A program made the translations under genes and the position numbers. From JBHHUI01 sp965248775 (lineage in GTDB: Bacteria; Chloroflexota; Anaerolineae; Anaerolineales; JBHHUI01): a DNA stretch of 64,000 nucleotides. The DNA lies in assembly GCA_965248775.1 (NCBI GenBank), contig OZ252150.1, forward strand, positions 5,704,001 to 5,768,000, in the 5' to 3' direction. Shown piece by piece: positions 1 through 10,138 of the stretch. The notes beneath the pieces were generated by a model that saw nothing but the letters and a program-made list of their open reading frames with translations, had not been told where the DNA came from and made no database searches. Positions within the stretch are counted from its first letter, which is position 1, and every line of letters begins with the position of its first letter.

Positions 1-2
1 CC

Positions 3-1150
3 AAGAACCTGCTGGTCGTTGCGCACTTCCAGAGTCGGGGCAACTTCATCAATAGCGAGCTGCGCGACGTACTCGACGAACACTGCGAGCGCATTCCGGA
101 GTTTGACGTGAGTACGGTGCCTGCAGCGACCGTCGAGGACGACGAGCTGCCACGCAGCTATTCTTACACCGGCGACTACCTGCTTTATCAAAAGTGCCCG
201 CGCCAGTACATGATATTCAAGAAGTACGGCTTCGTGCCCTCGCGCTCCCAAACGATGCTCTTTGGGACCCTTGTGCACCGAACATTGGAGGACCTGCATC
301 ACTACTTGATCGCTGGCCGGGAGGCTGTATGAACGAAGTTGAAGAATTCATTCGCGAAGTTTTTGACGAAAACTTTGAGCTCCTACGTTTGGAAGGAGGG
401 CACTCGCTAGCGGCGGACGTCCGAGATACGGCTCTGCAGCAGGTGCTGCTCTACTGGCGCAAGATGCGTGACGTTGCCGAGCACGTCACAGACACAGAGG
501 TGAAACTCACGCTGCCGCGACAGACGTCGCCCAAAGGGCGAGGCTTCAGCATTGAGGGTGTGGTAGATATCGTGCAAGAGGAAGAGCGCACCGTGATGTA
601 CGATGTCAAAACACACGACGCTGATTATGTACGCAGCCATACCGACATCTACCAACGGCAGCTGAACGTCTACGCGCACATATGGCAGAACCTGCGTGAA
701 CATGCGCTCGACCAGACCGCTATCATCGCTACAGCCTACCCGGATGCGGTCAAGGAAGCTCTCGCCAACGGCGATGACGCGTCCCTGGAGCAGGCGCTGG
801 AAGCCTGGGAGCCGCTCATCGATCTGCCTTTCGAGCCCGAGCGAGTGGAAGATACAATTGCCGACTTTGGGCGCGTGGTGGACGCCATCGAGGACGGGGT
901 GTTTGCACCGCCGGATGTCGAGACGCTGCGAGAGATCTACAAGGGCACCAACTCCCGCTTTGCGACGCGTGTCTGCCGCAACTGCGACGCGCGCTTCTCA
1001 TGTGACACCTATCGGCGCTATTCGATAGAAGGCCGCGGCGGGTCGATCCAAATGCGGCAATACTTCCGCGACCTGGGGACGGACCTGGATCAAAATGACT
1101 GGATCGCCGGCGGCCTGGACAACGCGTCCCCGGACGAAGATTTGGAATAG
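3..1150 (+). pseudogene. C-terminal part of UvrD-like helicase with RecB-type nuclease, frameshifted
   Basis: The reading frame enters from outside the window and ends at 330-332. A second frame starts at ATG 329 (ATGA overlap) and runs to 1150. The first frame ends with a RecB-nuclease start: a Cys in KCPRQY and the motif FGTLVHRTLEDLHH. The second frame carries the rest of the same domain: the D-x-K core in VMYDVKTH, the Q-x-x-x-YA segment near RQLNVYAHIW, and a Cys cluster (CRNCDARFSC). In AddB-type nucleases these four cysteines bind one Fe-S cluster, so splitting them between two frames points to a one-base frameshift rather than two working proteins. An intact version would be the nuclease end of a UvrD/Rep-like SF1 helicase used in DNA repair or defence. 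It sits 11 bp upstream of mod. Frameshift versus sequencing error cannot be decided here. Confidence 0.75.
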
Positions 1151-1161
1151 GAGAGATTGGC

Positions 1162-3084
1162 ATGCCGGTTGAAAAGCTACGCCCCGCCTTTACCTTCACT
1201 GAGGACAGACTGCGAGAGTTGGAAGGGGTCGCGCCTGAGGCCTTTGCCGACGGTCGCGTCAATTGGGACGTTCTGCGCGAGGCGCTGGGCGAGCATCTGG
1301 AAGATGAAACGCAAGAGCACTTCGGTTTGACCTGGCCTGGCAAACGCGAGGCACGCCGGCTGGCGAGCATGTCGAGCAAGGGGACGCTTGTGCCGGTGCC
1401 CGGGGAGGGCGTTGAAGAGGACACCACGCGCAATGTATTGATCGAAGGTGACAACCTGGAGGTGCTCAAGCTCCTGCAGAAAAGCTATACCGGGCGGGTG
1501 AAGATGATCTACATCGACCCGCCGTACAACACCGGCAACGACTTCATCTACAAAGACGACTACAGCGAGCCGCTCGAAGCCTATCTGCGCCGCACCGGTC
1601 AGATGGACGAGGATGGCCGTGCGTTGACCACTAACACCCGCGCCAGCGGGCGCTTCCACTCCAACTGGCTGAGCATGATGTATCCGCGGTTAAAGCTTGC
1701 TCGCGATTTGCTTGGAGAAGACGGAGTCCTCGTAGTCAGCATTGATGACAATGAAGTGCACCACCTTAGGGCAATCCTCAACGAACTATTTGGGGAGGAG
1801 AATTTTCTGGCTAATGTAATAGTTCAATCCAACAAACGTGGTCAAACATACAAACAGATCTCCAAGACACATGAATATCTACTGATATATACCAAAGAGC
1901 CCTCCACGGAAATCAACGAACTCGAGAAATCAGGAGACAAAGACGATCTTAATCTTGATGACGATATCGGCCGGTACAACATTCGTGAGCTTAGGAACCG
2001 GAATCCGAAATTCGGACGGCACAATCGTCCTAATCTCTACTACCCCATTTACGTACGTCCAGACGACAAAGATGCAGACGGATTTTGCCCTATCACATTG
2101 AACCAGGAGCCGGAATACACAGTTGAAGTTCTGCCACTAAATAGTCAGGGCAAAGAAAGCTGCTGGAGATGGGGCATACGGAAGGTAGGCGAGAACATTA
2201 GGGAGAGCACTCTTGTCAGCATCCTGGTTGCCCGACAACGAAGGGATGGTGGATACAACATCTACGAAAAGTATAGAAAATCCACATATAAGGCTAAGTC
2301 AATTTGGGTTGAGACCGAAGTGATTAACGAGAAGGGGACGCTTGATCTCCGAGTACTCAGTTTGGCTGGCTATTTCGATTTTCCCAAACCAGTATTCCTG
2401 ATCAGAAAGATCATAGCGTTATGCACAGATGCTGACTCCCTAGTTCTGGATTTCTTTGCCGGATCTGGCACCACAGGGCAGGCCGTCCTGGAACAGAACC
2501 GGCTTGATGGAGGAAACCGCAAGTTTATATTAGTTCAATATCCAGAACCGATAGAAGGGTTACCCATAAAGCACTTATCAGACGTAACGAGGAAACGCTT
2601 GAAGCATGTAATCGAGCGAATGCATGAGGCCGTCCCGGCCTCAAACGAAAATAAGGCTAGCCATACCGAGCAGGATGACCTCGGTTTTAGTGTATATAGT
2701 GTAGGCCATTCCAATTTCAGAGATTGGAAACTTTATTCTGGATCTAGCGTGGGTCATTTACAAAGTCAATTCGATACGTTTGAGTCACCTCTCGTTGATG
2801 GTTGGGGGATGAACAGTCTGAAGATTGAGATCCTGCTGACGACAGGATTTCCTCTTGACTCTGTAATGACCCGCGATGTTGATAATCATGACAACGAAAT
2901 ATATCGCGTCGAATCTTCCTATGTGCCGCATTTGCTCTATTTTTGCCTTGACTCGGAAATTTCAAATCAAACGGCACAACACCTTCTTGTGAAACCGAGC
3001 GACGTCTTCGTTTGTCTCGATAGCGCTCTAACCGATGAAGACAAGATACGCCTCACCGACCGCTGCAACCTGAAAGTCATCTGA
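1162..3084 (+). CDS. mod: Type III restriction-modification methyltransferase (Mod)
   Basis: 640 residues, the usual size for a type III Mod subunit. It transfers a methyl group from SAM to adenine N6 in the recognition site and also provides specificity for Res. The catalytic motif DPPYNTG lies at about residues 119-125. The SAM-binding motif follows much later (LDFFAGSGTTGQ, about 429-440), the beta-class order typical of Mod proteins. The variable region between them would contain the target-recognition domain. ATG 1162 follows GGAGAG at 1151-1156. The gene lies 11 bp after the nuclease fragment and 1 bp before res, so the three are probably one transcript. The frame is intact. Confidence 0.93.
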   Translation: MPVEKLRPAFTFTEDRLRELEGVAPEAFADGRVNWDVLREALGEHLEDETQEHFGLTWPGKREARRLASMSSKGTLVPVPGEGVEEDTTRNVLIEGDNLEVLKLLQKSYTGRVKMIYIDPPYNTGNDFIYKDDYSEPLEAYLRRTGQMDEDGRALTTNTRASGRFHSNWLSMMYPRLKLARDLLGEDGVLVVSIDDNEVHHLRAILNELFGEENFLANVIVQSNKRGQTYKQISKTHEYLLIYTKEPSTEINELEKSGDKDDLNLDDDIGRYNIRELRNRNPKFGRHNRPNLYYPIYVRPDDKDADGFCPITLNQEPEYTVEVLPLNSQGKESCWRWGIRKVGENIRESTLVSILVARQRRDGGYNIYEKYRKSTYKAKSIWVETEVINEKGTLDLRVLSLAGYFDFPKPVFLIRKIIALCTDADSLVLDFFAGSGTTGQAVLEQNRLDGGNRKFILVQYPEPIEGLPIKHLSDVTRKRLKHVIERMHEAVPASNENKASHTEQDDLGFSVYSVGHSNFRDWKLYSGSSVGHLQSQFDTFESPLVDGWGMNSLKIEILLTTGFPLDSVMTRDVDNHDNEIYRVESSYVPHLLYFCLDSEISNQTAQHLLVKPSDVFVCLDSALTDEDKIRLTDRCNLKVI

Positions 3085-3085
3085 C

Positions 3086-6055
3086 GTGATGCGACCGTTA
3101 CAACTTAAGTTTGACCCTGATCAAAAACATCAGCTCGACGCTATTGACAGCGTGGTGCATTTGTTCAATGACATGCCGCGGCACGAGATTGAATTTGCCC
3201 TGGGTGAAGAGGTCGTCGCAAACCTCCCGGTGCACCGCGCCCTGAGCGAATCATGGATTTACGACAACTTGCAACTGGTACAGGCCGTCAACGACATCCA
3301 GCAGCAAACGCTCATGGGCCAGCTCGATGTGGACGATGGCATGGTGCTGGACGGCGCCGGTTACGAATCGTGGCGCTATTCGAGTTTCACGATCGAGATG
3401 GAGACCGGCACAGGCAAGACGTACGTTTACCTTCGCATGATCTACGAGCTCCGCCAGCACTACGGCTTTAGCAAGTTCATCGTGGTGGTCCCGAGCATCG
3501 CCATCTACGAAGGGGTGATCAAAAACTTCGCCATCACCCAGCGCCACTTCCGCGCTCTCTATGGCAACGAGACGGTCCACCTGGTGCGCTACGACAGCAG
3601 CAAGCTGAACCAGCTGCGCGCATTTGCGACCTCAACGTTTGCCGAGGTGCTGGTGATGACGATCGACTCGTTCAACAGGAAGACTAACCGCATCTTCAAA
3701 CCTTCTGAGCAGCTCCCAGGCGAGCGCTTGCCGTTCCAGTACCTACAGGAGACGCGACCGATACTCATCCTCGATGAGCCTCAGAACATGGAGTCCGAGC
3801 GGGCGAAAGAAGCGCTGCGCACGCTGCACCCACTTTTCGCCCTGCGCTACAGCGCCACCCACCGCACCAGCCCGAACCTGCTTTTCCGACTGACGCCCTT
3901 CGAGGCCTACCGGCAGAACCTGGTCAAGAAAATCCAGGTGTTCGGCGTGACCGAGCAGGAGAACTTCAACGTGCCCTTCCTGGCACTGCGGGAGATCACG
4001 GTCAGTGGTGGCATCCGGGCGAAGGTGCGGACGTATGTGTACGAAAAAGGTCGTCCGAAAGAATCTGATATCACACTCAAGCACGGCGACGATCTGCAGG
4101 CCAAGACCAAGCGCGAGGAGCACTCCGACGGGTACGTCGTGATAGAGATCAACGAAACACGGGATTTCGTCGAGTTTGAGAACGGGCTACGTCTGACGCT
4201 CAACGAGACCATCGGTCCTTCGCGTCCGGCCATCTTCCGAAGGCAGATCCGCGAGACGATCAAGCAGCACATGGAACAGCAGGACCGCCTCGAGCGCCTG
4301 GGCATCAAGGTGCTTTCGCTGTTCTTCATCGACCGTGTGGCGAATTACATTGAGCCGGACGGTCTCATCAAGCGCATCTTCGACGAGGAGTACAAGCGGC
4401 AGCGGGGGCACTTCCCCTTCTACGCTGATTGGAATGCGGAGGACGTACGCGAGGCCTACTTCGCGAAGCGCAAGCCGAAAAAGGGCGAAGGAGACAGTGC
4501 AGCAATCGATACGACCGCACGAAACAAAGCGGAGCGTGCGGCGGAAAAGGCGGCCTTCAAGCTCATCATGAAGGACAAGGAACGTCTGCTCTCCTTCGGC
4601 GAGAAGGTGTGCTTCATTTTCGCACATTCGGCCCTCAAGGAGGGCTGGGACAACCCGAACGTCTTTCAGATCTGCACCTTGAACCAGACAGTCTCGGAGA
4701 TGAAGAAGCGGCAGGAGATCGGGCGTGGGCTGCGACTGGCGGTCAACCAGGACGGTGAGCGTGTCTTCGACGAAGAAGTCAACCTGCTCTCGGTGATCGC
4801 CAACGAGAGCTATGACTCCTACGCGCGGGGACTTCAGACCGAATATGTTGAGGCGGGAGGGAGTGAGCCACCTCCGCCGCGTAATGCGCGCGATGCCCCT
4901 GCGAAACGTAACGATCAAATCTTTGAGTCGCAAGCCTTTGCGGAATTCTGGGCGCAGCTGCAGCGTAAGAGCACCTACCAAATCCACATCGACGCCTCGG
5001 TGCTGGTCAAGGAGTGCGTGCGACGCATCAGCGGGCGCAAGGTGCCCGAGCCCGTTGTCGTCGTGCAACGTGGACGGTTCGTCGTCACCGAGTACATACT
5101 GACGCTTGAAGATGTGTCAAAGTCGAAAGCTAGGATTACCGTCGCTAGTCAGGACACGGCCGGCAACGAGAGCTCCGATACACGTAAGTACAAGGCGCGA
5201 GACGACCTGGCGAGGATGCAAAGAGATGAGCGCCTGCGCGGATTCAAGATTGCAGCTATCGGCACGGACCGCGTGGATTTCGCAAACGGCGAGTCGCTCG
5301 AGCAAGGCGTTCAGTTTATCTTTCAGAGCGAACAGGGCCAGCGGGTGGCAGAGCGAGCTGAGTTGGTTAAACCGGAGAAGTACCCGGTCTTCAACATCAT
5401 TGACCGCGCCGCGAAGGAGACCGGGCTGACGCGCGCGACGCTCAACCAGGTTTTTAAGAACATCAGCTCCAAGACCAAGCGTGACATCTTCGGCAACCCC
5501 GAAGGTTTTGCAGCGATGTTTATCGGCGAGATCAACAATGCGCTCGGGGACCACGTGGCGGCGCGCATCGAGTTCACGGTGGATGGCGATGGCCCCGACG
5601 CTGACCTGGATGAGCTCTTCCCGCCGGTACGCCGGTCGGCGCAGCACGAACTCATACCCGCGAGCGAGGCCGGCCTCTATGACCAGGTGCAGATCGACTC
5701 GGATGTGGAGAAGAAATTTGTACGGCACCGCCTGAACGAGGATGATGCGGTGCTCTTCTACTTCAAGTTCCCGCCCGTGTTCAAGATCCCCTTCCCACAT
5801 GTGATCGGCAACTACAATCCCGACTGGGGCATCGCGCGGCTTCAGCAAGGCGGCGAGGTCGTGTTGCAGCTCGTGCGGGAGACGAAAGGCACAACGGACG
5901 TCGAAGCGCTACAGTTCGCACATGAGAAGCGCAAGATCCGCTGCGCTCGGAAGATTTTTGCGGCAATGGGCATCGACTACCGGCCAATCAGTGACGAGAC
6001 CGTACGCTGGTGGGAGCCTGACGAGCATGTTGACCAGGAGTTCATGGATTTGTGA
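3086..6055 (+). CDS. res: Type III restriction endonuclease subunit (Res)
   Basis: 989 residues, full length for Res. An SF2 helicase/translocase core is followed by a nuclease domain; with Mod it cleaves unmodified DNA after ATP-driven movement. Visible motifs are Walker A METGTGKT (about 107-114), the DEAD-box variant DEPQ (about 229-232), the late helicase motif EGWDNPN, and motif VI in QEIGRGLR (about 543). The C-terminal PD-(D/E)XK core appears as NPDWGI followed by LVRETKG at about 915-935. The start is GTG 3086 or ATG 3089; both sit directly behind the mod stop, which implies translational coupling. The frame is intact, so the Mod-Res pair could be active. Confidence 0.93.
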   Translation: MMRPLQLKFDPDQKHQLDAIDSVVHLFNDMPRHEIEFALGEEVVANLPVHRALSESWIYDNLQLVQAVNDIQQQTLMGQLDVDDGMVLDGAGYESWRYSSFTIEMETGTGKTYVYLRMIYELRQHYGFSKFIVVVPSIAIYEGVIKNFAITQRHFRALYGNETVHLVRYDSSKLNQLRAFATSTFAEVLVMTIDSFNRKTNRIFKPSEQLPGERLPFQYLQETRPILILDEPQNMESERAKEALRTLHPLFALRYSATHRTSPNLLFRLTPFEAYRQNLVKKIQVFGVTEQENFNVPFLALREITVSGGIRAKVRTYVYEKGRPKESDITLKHGDDLQAKTKREEHSDGYVVIEINETRDFVEFENGLRLTLNETIGPSRPAIFRRQIRETIKQHMEQQDRLERLGIKVLSLFFIDRVANYIEPDGLIKRIFDEEYKRQRGHFPFYADWNAEDVREAYFAKRKPKKGEGDSAAIDTTARNKAERAAEKAAFKLIMKDKERLLSFGEKVCFIFAHSALKEGWDNPNVFQICTLNQTVSEMKKRQEIGRGLRLAVNQDGERVFDEEVNLLSVIANESYDSYARGLQTEYVEAGGSEPPPPRNARDAPAKRNDQIFESQAFAEFWAQLQRKSTYQIHIDASVLVKECVRRISGRKVPEPVVVVQRGRFVVTEYILTLEDVSKSKARITVASQDTAGNESSDTRKYKARDDLARMQRDERLRGFKIAAIGTDRVDFANGESLEQGVQFIFQSEQGQRVAERAELVKPEKYPVFNIIDRAAKETGLTRATLNQVFKNISSKTKRDIFGNPEGFAAMFIGEINNALGDHVAARIEFTVDGDGPDADLDELFPPVRRSAQHELIPASEAGLYDQVQIDSDVEKKFVRHRLNEDDAVLFYFKFPPVFKIPFPHVIGNYNPDWGIARLQQGGEVVLQLVRETKGTTDVEALQFAHEKRKIRCARKIFAAMGIDYRPISDETVRWWEPDEHVDQEFMDL

Positions 6056-9000
6056 GTGAAGTGCAGCTAAACGTCACGAGCCTGAGCCAGTACGTGCGGT
6101 TGGAGAACTGCGACCGCTATTTGAGGCTGCGGTTGCGCAAGGACGAGGAGAAAGCGCTCCTCAAACGCTGGGAACTGACCATCCAGCCACTTACACCACT
6201 CCTGAAGGACTCGGGCGCTGAGTTCGAGGCCGCATTTGAAAAGCAGTTGGTGGCTGGTGGGGAGAATGTAGTCGACATGGATAACATGACGGCCGAAGAC
6301 ACCCGCCGGTACCTGCGTGAAGCTCGCGAGCCGACTGTGCTTCTGCAGGCTCCACTTGAGGGTCCTCTGGGGGCCTACACCCTGCACGGCCTCGCGGATG
6401 CAGTGCGGCTTGAACGTGATCGCAAGGGCCGCCTGAATGTTCTCGTTGCCGACCTCAAGGCCAGTCGCAAAGAGCGCGCCGAGCACCGCATTCAAGTCGC
6501 TGCGTATGCCCATATGCTGCAGCACATGGTGGGCGAAGAAATCGTACTACGCGGGACCGTGCTGCACATCCAGGAGGACGGCTCCATCCCGCCGCTTGAC
6601 GCGGCGGAGGAAGGTTTCGACCTGGACACTTATCTGGGCATCATGAATCGCTTGGTGGCAGATGAAGACTCGACCATCAACGCCATCGCCGCGCAGCCTT
6701 TCGAGGATGTCTCCTACCACTTAGGCTACAAGTGCGACGGCTGTGCATACAACGCAATCTGCATGTATGACACCGCCGAGCGCATGGACCTGTCCCTCAC
6801 CCCGTACATGAGCGCAACTGAAAAACGCGTGCTACTTGAAGCTGGCGTGCGCACTACGCCCGAGCTGGCGGAGCTCGTGGAGCTGCCCGAGCGTGGCTCC
6901 GGTCTGCGCGAACTCAGACCCGCGCAAGGACGGGAATCGAAAGTCTCTGAATTATCCAATCGCTGGCCGGTGGGTCCCAGCCTGCCGTTGCTCGTGCAAC
7001 ATGCCCGGCAGGCCTGCCGCCAGAGCGGTCTGAATGTAAACGCAGCGCCCTTCATGCACGGCGCGGGCTTTGGAACGCTGCCGCACGACGAAGAGCATCC
7101 AGAGCTGGTCAAGGTCTTCTTCGATGCACAACAGGACTACCTCAAGGACCGCGTGTATCTGCTGAGCGCGCTCGTCACGGGTCCGGCCGGGGAAAGCACC
7201 ATCGTGCGTATGACGGACGGTCCGCCGACTGAGGAGGCCGAGCAGGAGTTGCTCGTAAACTGGGTCGCCGCAGTCGCTGGCGAGATGCATGCTGTCGCCG
7301 CTGAGGACCGCGCTTCGGTGCACCTCTACTGCTATAACCGCTACGACCAGAAAGTGCTGCTGGAGACTCTCAAGCGGAAGCTGGAGGCGGTAGCCTCTGT
7401 GCCGGCCTTCTTCGATCTGTTGACCCAGTCGCCGGCGCTCGAACAGTCGATTATCTCGTTTCTGTCGGACGAATTGCAGGAACGCGCCAACCTGGGCGTC
7501 GTCTGCACGCCGCTGCACGCCGCTGCACGATGCGGCGCGCATGCGCGGGTTCGACTGGAGCGACGGGGAGTACAACTTCTTCAACATCTTCCGGGCGCGC
7601 CTCTTCGACAACCGGCGAAATGTCACCCGGCATTCTGACGGGCGGCTGGAACGCACCGAAGAACGCTGGTCGTCAGATAACCCCAAAGTGCGCCGCATTG
7701 AGTCTGCCAGCCGCTTCAACTCCCAAATCCCACTCGAGTACGCCTACGGATCTTGGGATCTCCTACCGGAGCCCAAACGCGATCGGCGTACGCTGCAACC
7801 CTTCCTGCAGGTGACCGAGGCGCAGGTGCGGGCCTTCGCTGGTCACCGAGTGCGAGCGCTTGCGCATATTGAAGGAAGCTTTCGGCTCAAAGCGCGCTTC
7901 ATCGACAAGCCGGCGCTGCACCTGCCGGTAGTGGCTGGACTGGGTGGCGAGGCGCCGACGCTGCAGCGCGGCCTGATGGACTTCCTGTACATGGAGCATC
8001 ACGCGTCGCTGCAGAACAAGCTGCTCACCTACAACCTGTCGATCGAACGGCGCGCCCAGACCGGTCTGGCGTTGCTCCTGCGGTACGCGGGCCCAGGCGG
8101 CGCCCCAGACGTCCATCGCTTCGCAGTCGAAGTAGACGCCATTGGTCTGGATTTTGAGCTCACGATGAACGCCCTGCGCCTCAAGGAGGGAAGCTGGGTT
8201 GTCATTAACGTTGTGAACGAGAAGCTGTCGCCCGGACGGTTTAAGAACGGTCGCCTGGCGATTATTCGAAGCATCGAAGACGATGTGTTCACGCTTGAGT
8301 TGCTGGGCGCAACGTTCTACCGCGACCAATTTCGCTATCCACACAACAAGAAACTCGAGCCAGAGACAGGCGCGCTCTACACACTCGACGAGATGGCGGA
8401 CGACATGAACGCCGACAAGCAGCTGGCGGCCCTGGGCGAGTCGGGCGCTAACACGCTGTATCGGTGGCTGGTTGACCGGCCCGACCCTTATCAGGTCCGG
8501 CCAAAAATCGCCGACTTCTTCTCCAACTTCCCAGCCGCCGTTGACCAGCGCATGGGGAAAGGGAGGAAACTCACAAAACCTCAGCGTCGGGTGATCGCCG
8601 AAAGTTTTTCCGAGCCACTGCTGCTCGTGCAGGGTCCGCCCGGGACCGGTAAGATTTACGCTCTCCTGGGCAGTGCTGGCACGCCTCGCAGCCGCAGCCG
8701 ACGCGGGCCAGTCAATGCGCGTCGCGGTGGCCTGCAAGACGCACAACGCAACCAACATTGTGCTTGGGGCCATCGCGGAGCGGTTGCATCAGGTCTCTGG
8801 TATCGCGCTGCGGCAGCTAGGTGGGAGCGCAATGGGATCCGTGAAGGTGTTCAAGATCGTCAATGACGACGCGGATGAGACTCCAACCGGTGTTCAAGGG
8901 CTGAACGTCTATCGTAATATAGACATCCTGCCCGATTTGCTTGATCGGCAGCTGGTTGTCATCGGCGGCACCCCTGGTGGGTTGTACAACCTTCTGAAGT

Positions 9001-9952
9001 ACCACCCCGAGAGTGGCAGGAAGATTCCCTGGCACTTCAAGTCCTTTGACTTGGTCGTCATCGATGAGGCCTCACAAATGAGCGTGCCGGAGGCGGTGCT
9101 GGCGTCGGCCTTCCTAAAGCCGGACGGCCACATGTTGGTGGTCGGCGATCACCGTCAGATGCCGCCCATTGTCGCCCATGAATGGGAGGGCGAGTTCCGG
9201 CGCACGACAACCGCGCATCGACCGTATGTGTCGTTGTTCGAGACGCTCGATGAGCACGATTTTCCGCGCGAAGGCCTCGATGAGAGCTTCCGCCTCCACG
9301 AAGTTGTCGCTGAGTTCCTCAACCAGAACATCTACGCCCACGACGGCATCCGCTTCTTCTCGCGCCGCAAGGAGCTCCTCGAGCAGCCTCCGGCGGTCGA
9401 CGACTATGTTGATGTTGTTCTCTCACCGTACTATCCCATCGTCGTCGTCGAGCACGCCGAGCATAGCTCGCAACAGTACAATGAGACGGAGATTGAGCTG
9501 GCTGCACCACTGATTGACGTCGTCGCCAACCGCCTACGCCTTGACGGCCTGGACGGGGTGGGCGTCGTCGTGCCCCACCGAGCCCAGCGTTCGATGCTCA
9601 GGCAGCGTTTCCCTGAACTAGCCGTTACTGACGCGATTGACACAGTCGAGCGCTTCCAGGGCGGTGAGCGTGACGTAATCATCGTCTAGGCCACCGCATC
9701 GGACCCGGACTACGTGCTCGCAGAGGCGAGTTTCCTGCTCAACCTGAACCGCCTGAACGTGGCGTTTCACGTCCGCGCAAGAAGCTGATCGTCATCGCCT
9801 CGCGATCGGTCGTGGACCTGCTCACGTCGGATATGGATGTGTTCGAGAACGCCGCGATCTGGAAGCGGCTGTATCACGCATACGCTAGCGAGCTGCTGTA
9901 TGAAGGCGAGATCAACGCCATTCGCGTATGGGTACGTGGAAAGAGTGTATGA
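6052..9952 (+). pseudogene. RecB-like (TM0106-type) nuclease fused to SF1 DNA helicase, several frameshifts
   Basis: GTG 6052 overlaps the res stop (GTGA). The first frame (to 7638) holds a RecB-type nuclease: D-x-K in VADLKASRKERAEHRIQVAAYAHM, a first Cys in NCDRYL and the cluster CDGCAYNAICMYD, probably binding Fe-S. The frame shifts at the 10-bp duplication 7505-7524 and continues as RGFDWSDGEYNFFNIF. It shifts again at about 8655, just inside Walker A (QGPPGTGK), and resumes as FTLSWAVLARLAAA. It then carries DEASQ, GDHRQMPP and ERFQGGERDVIIV, meets a TAG at 9687, continues in frame as ATASDPDYVLAEA, and shifts once more near 9770 to RPRKKLIVIASRS. The parts are those of a nuclease-SF1 helicase (Dna2/AAA_12 type). 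With this many lesions it is inactive or badly sequenced. Confidence 0.85.
7505..7524. repeat. 10-bp tandem duplication that breaks the nuclease-helicase frame
   Basis: GCACGCCGCT occurs twice in direct tandem. Removing one unit restores an uninterrupted reading frame, giving VVCTPLHDAARMRGFDW across the junction. Ten bases is one more than a multiple of three, so the extra unit alone explains the first frameshift. Confidence 0.85.
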
Positions 9953-9971
9953 TGTTGTTTTCCTACAAGAC

Positions 9972-10103
9972 ATGACGAATCTGAACGACTTCGAATTGGA
10001 GAACCTGAACCAATTAGACGGTTCGCCCATTCGCATGAATCTCGCAATGTTGGTGAATGACGTAGTAGACAAATACGGCCAACCTCTGAAAGATGGTGAT
10101 TAG
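9972..10103 (+). CDS. possible small ORF between helicase remnant and RecQ fusion
   Basis: An ATG-started frame of 43 residues (MTNLNDFELENLNQLDGSPI and onward) begins 20 bp after the helicase remnant ends and stops 35 bp before the RecQ-fusion start. It is acidic and hydrophilic and has no motif I recognise. It could be a small operon member or noise. The upstream extension of this frame overlaps the helicase remnant and is probably a shadow. Confidence 0.25.
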   Translation: MTNLNDFELENLNQLDGSPIRMNLAMLVNDVVDKYGQPLKDGD

Positions 10104-10138
10104 CATCTGAACATCGCGATACTTTTGGCGGTGACGAC

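Noticed and set aside
4187..5068. 293-residue minus-strand open frame inside res
   Set aside because: It is antisense to clear helicase motifs of Res and has no start signal or domain.
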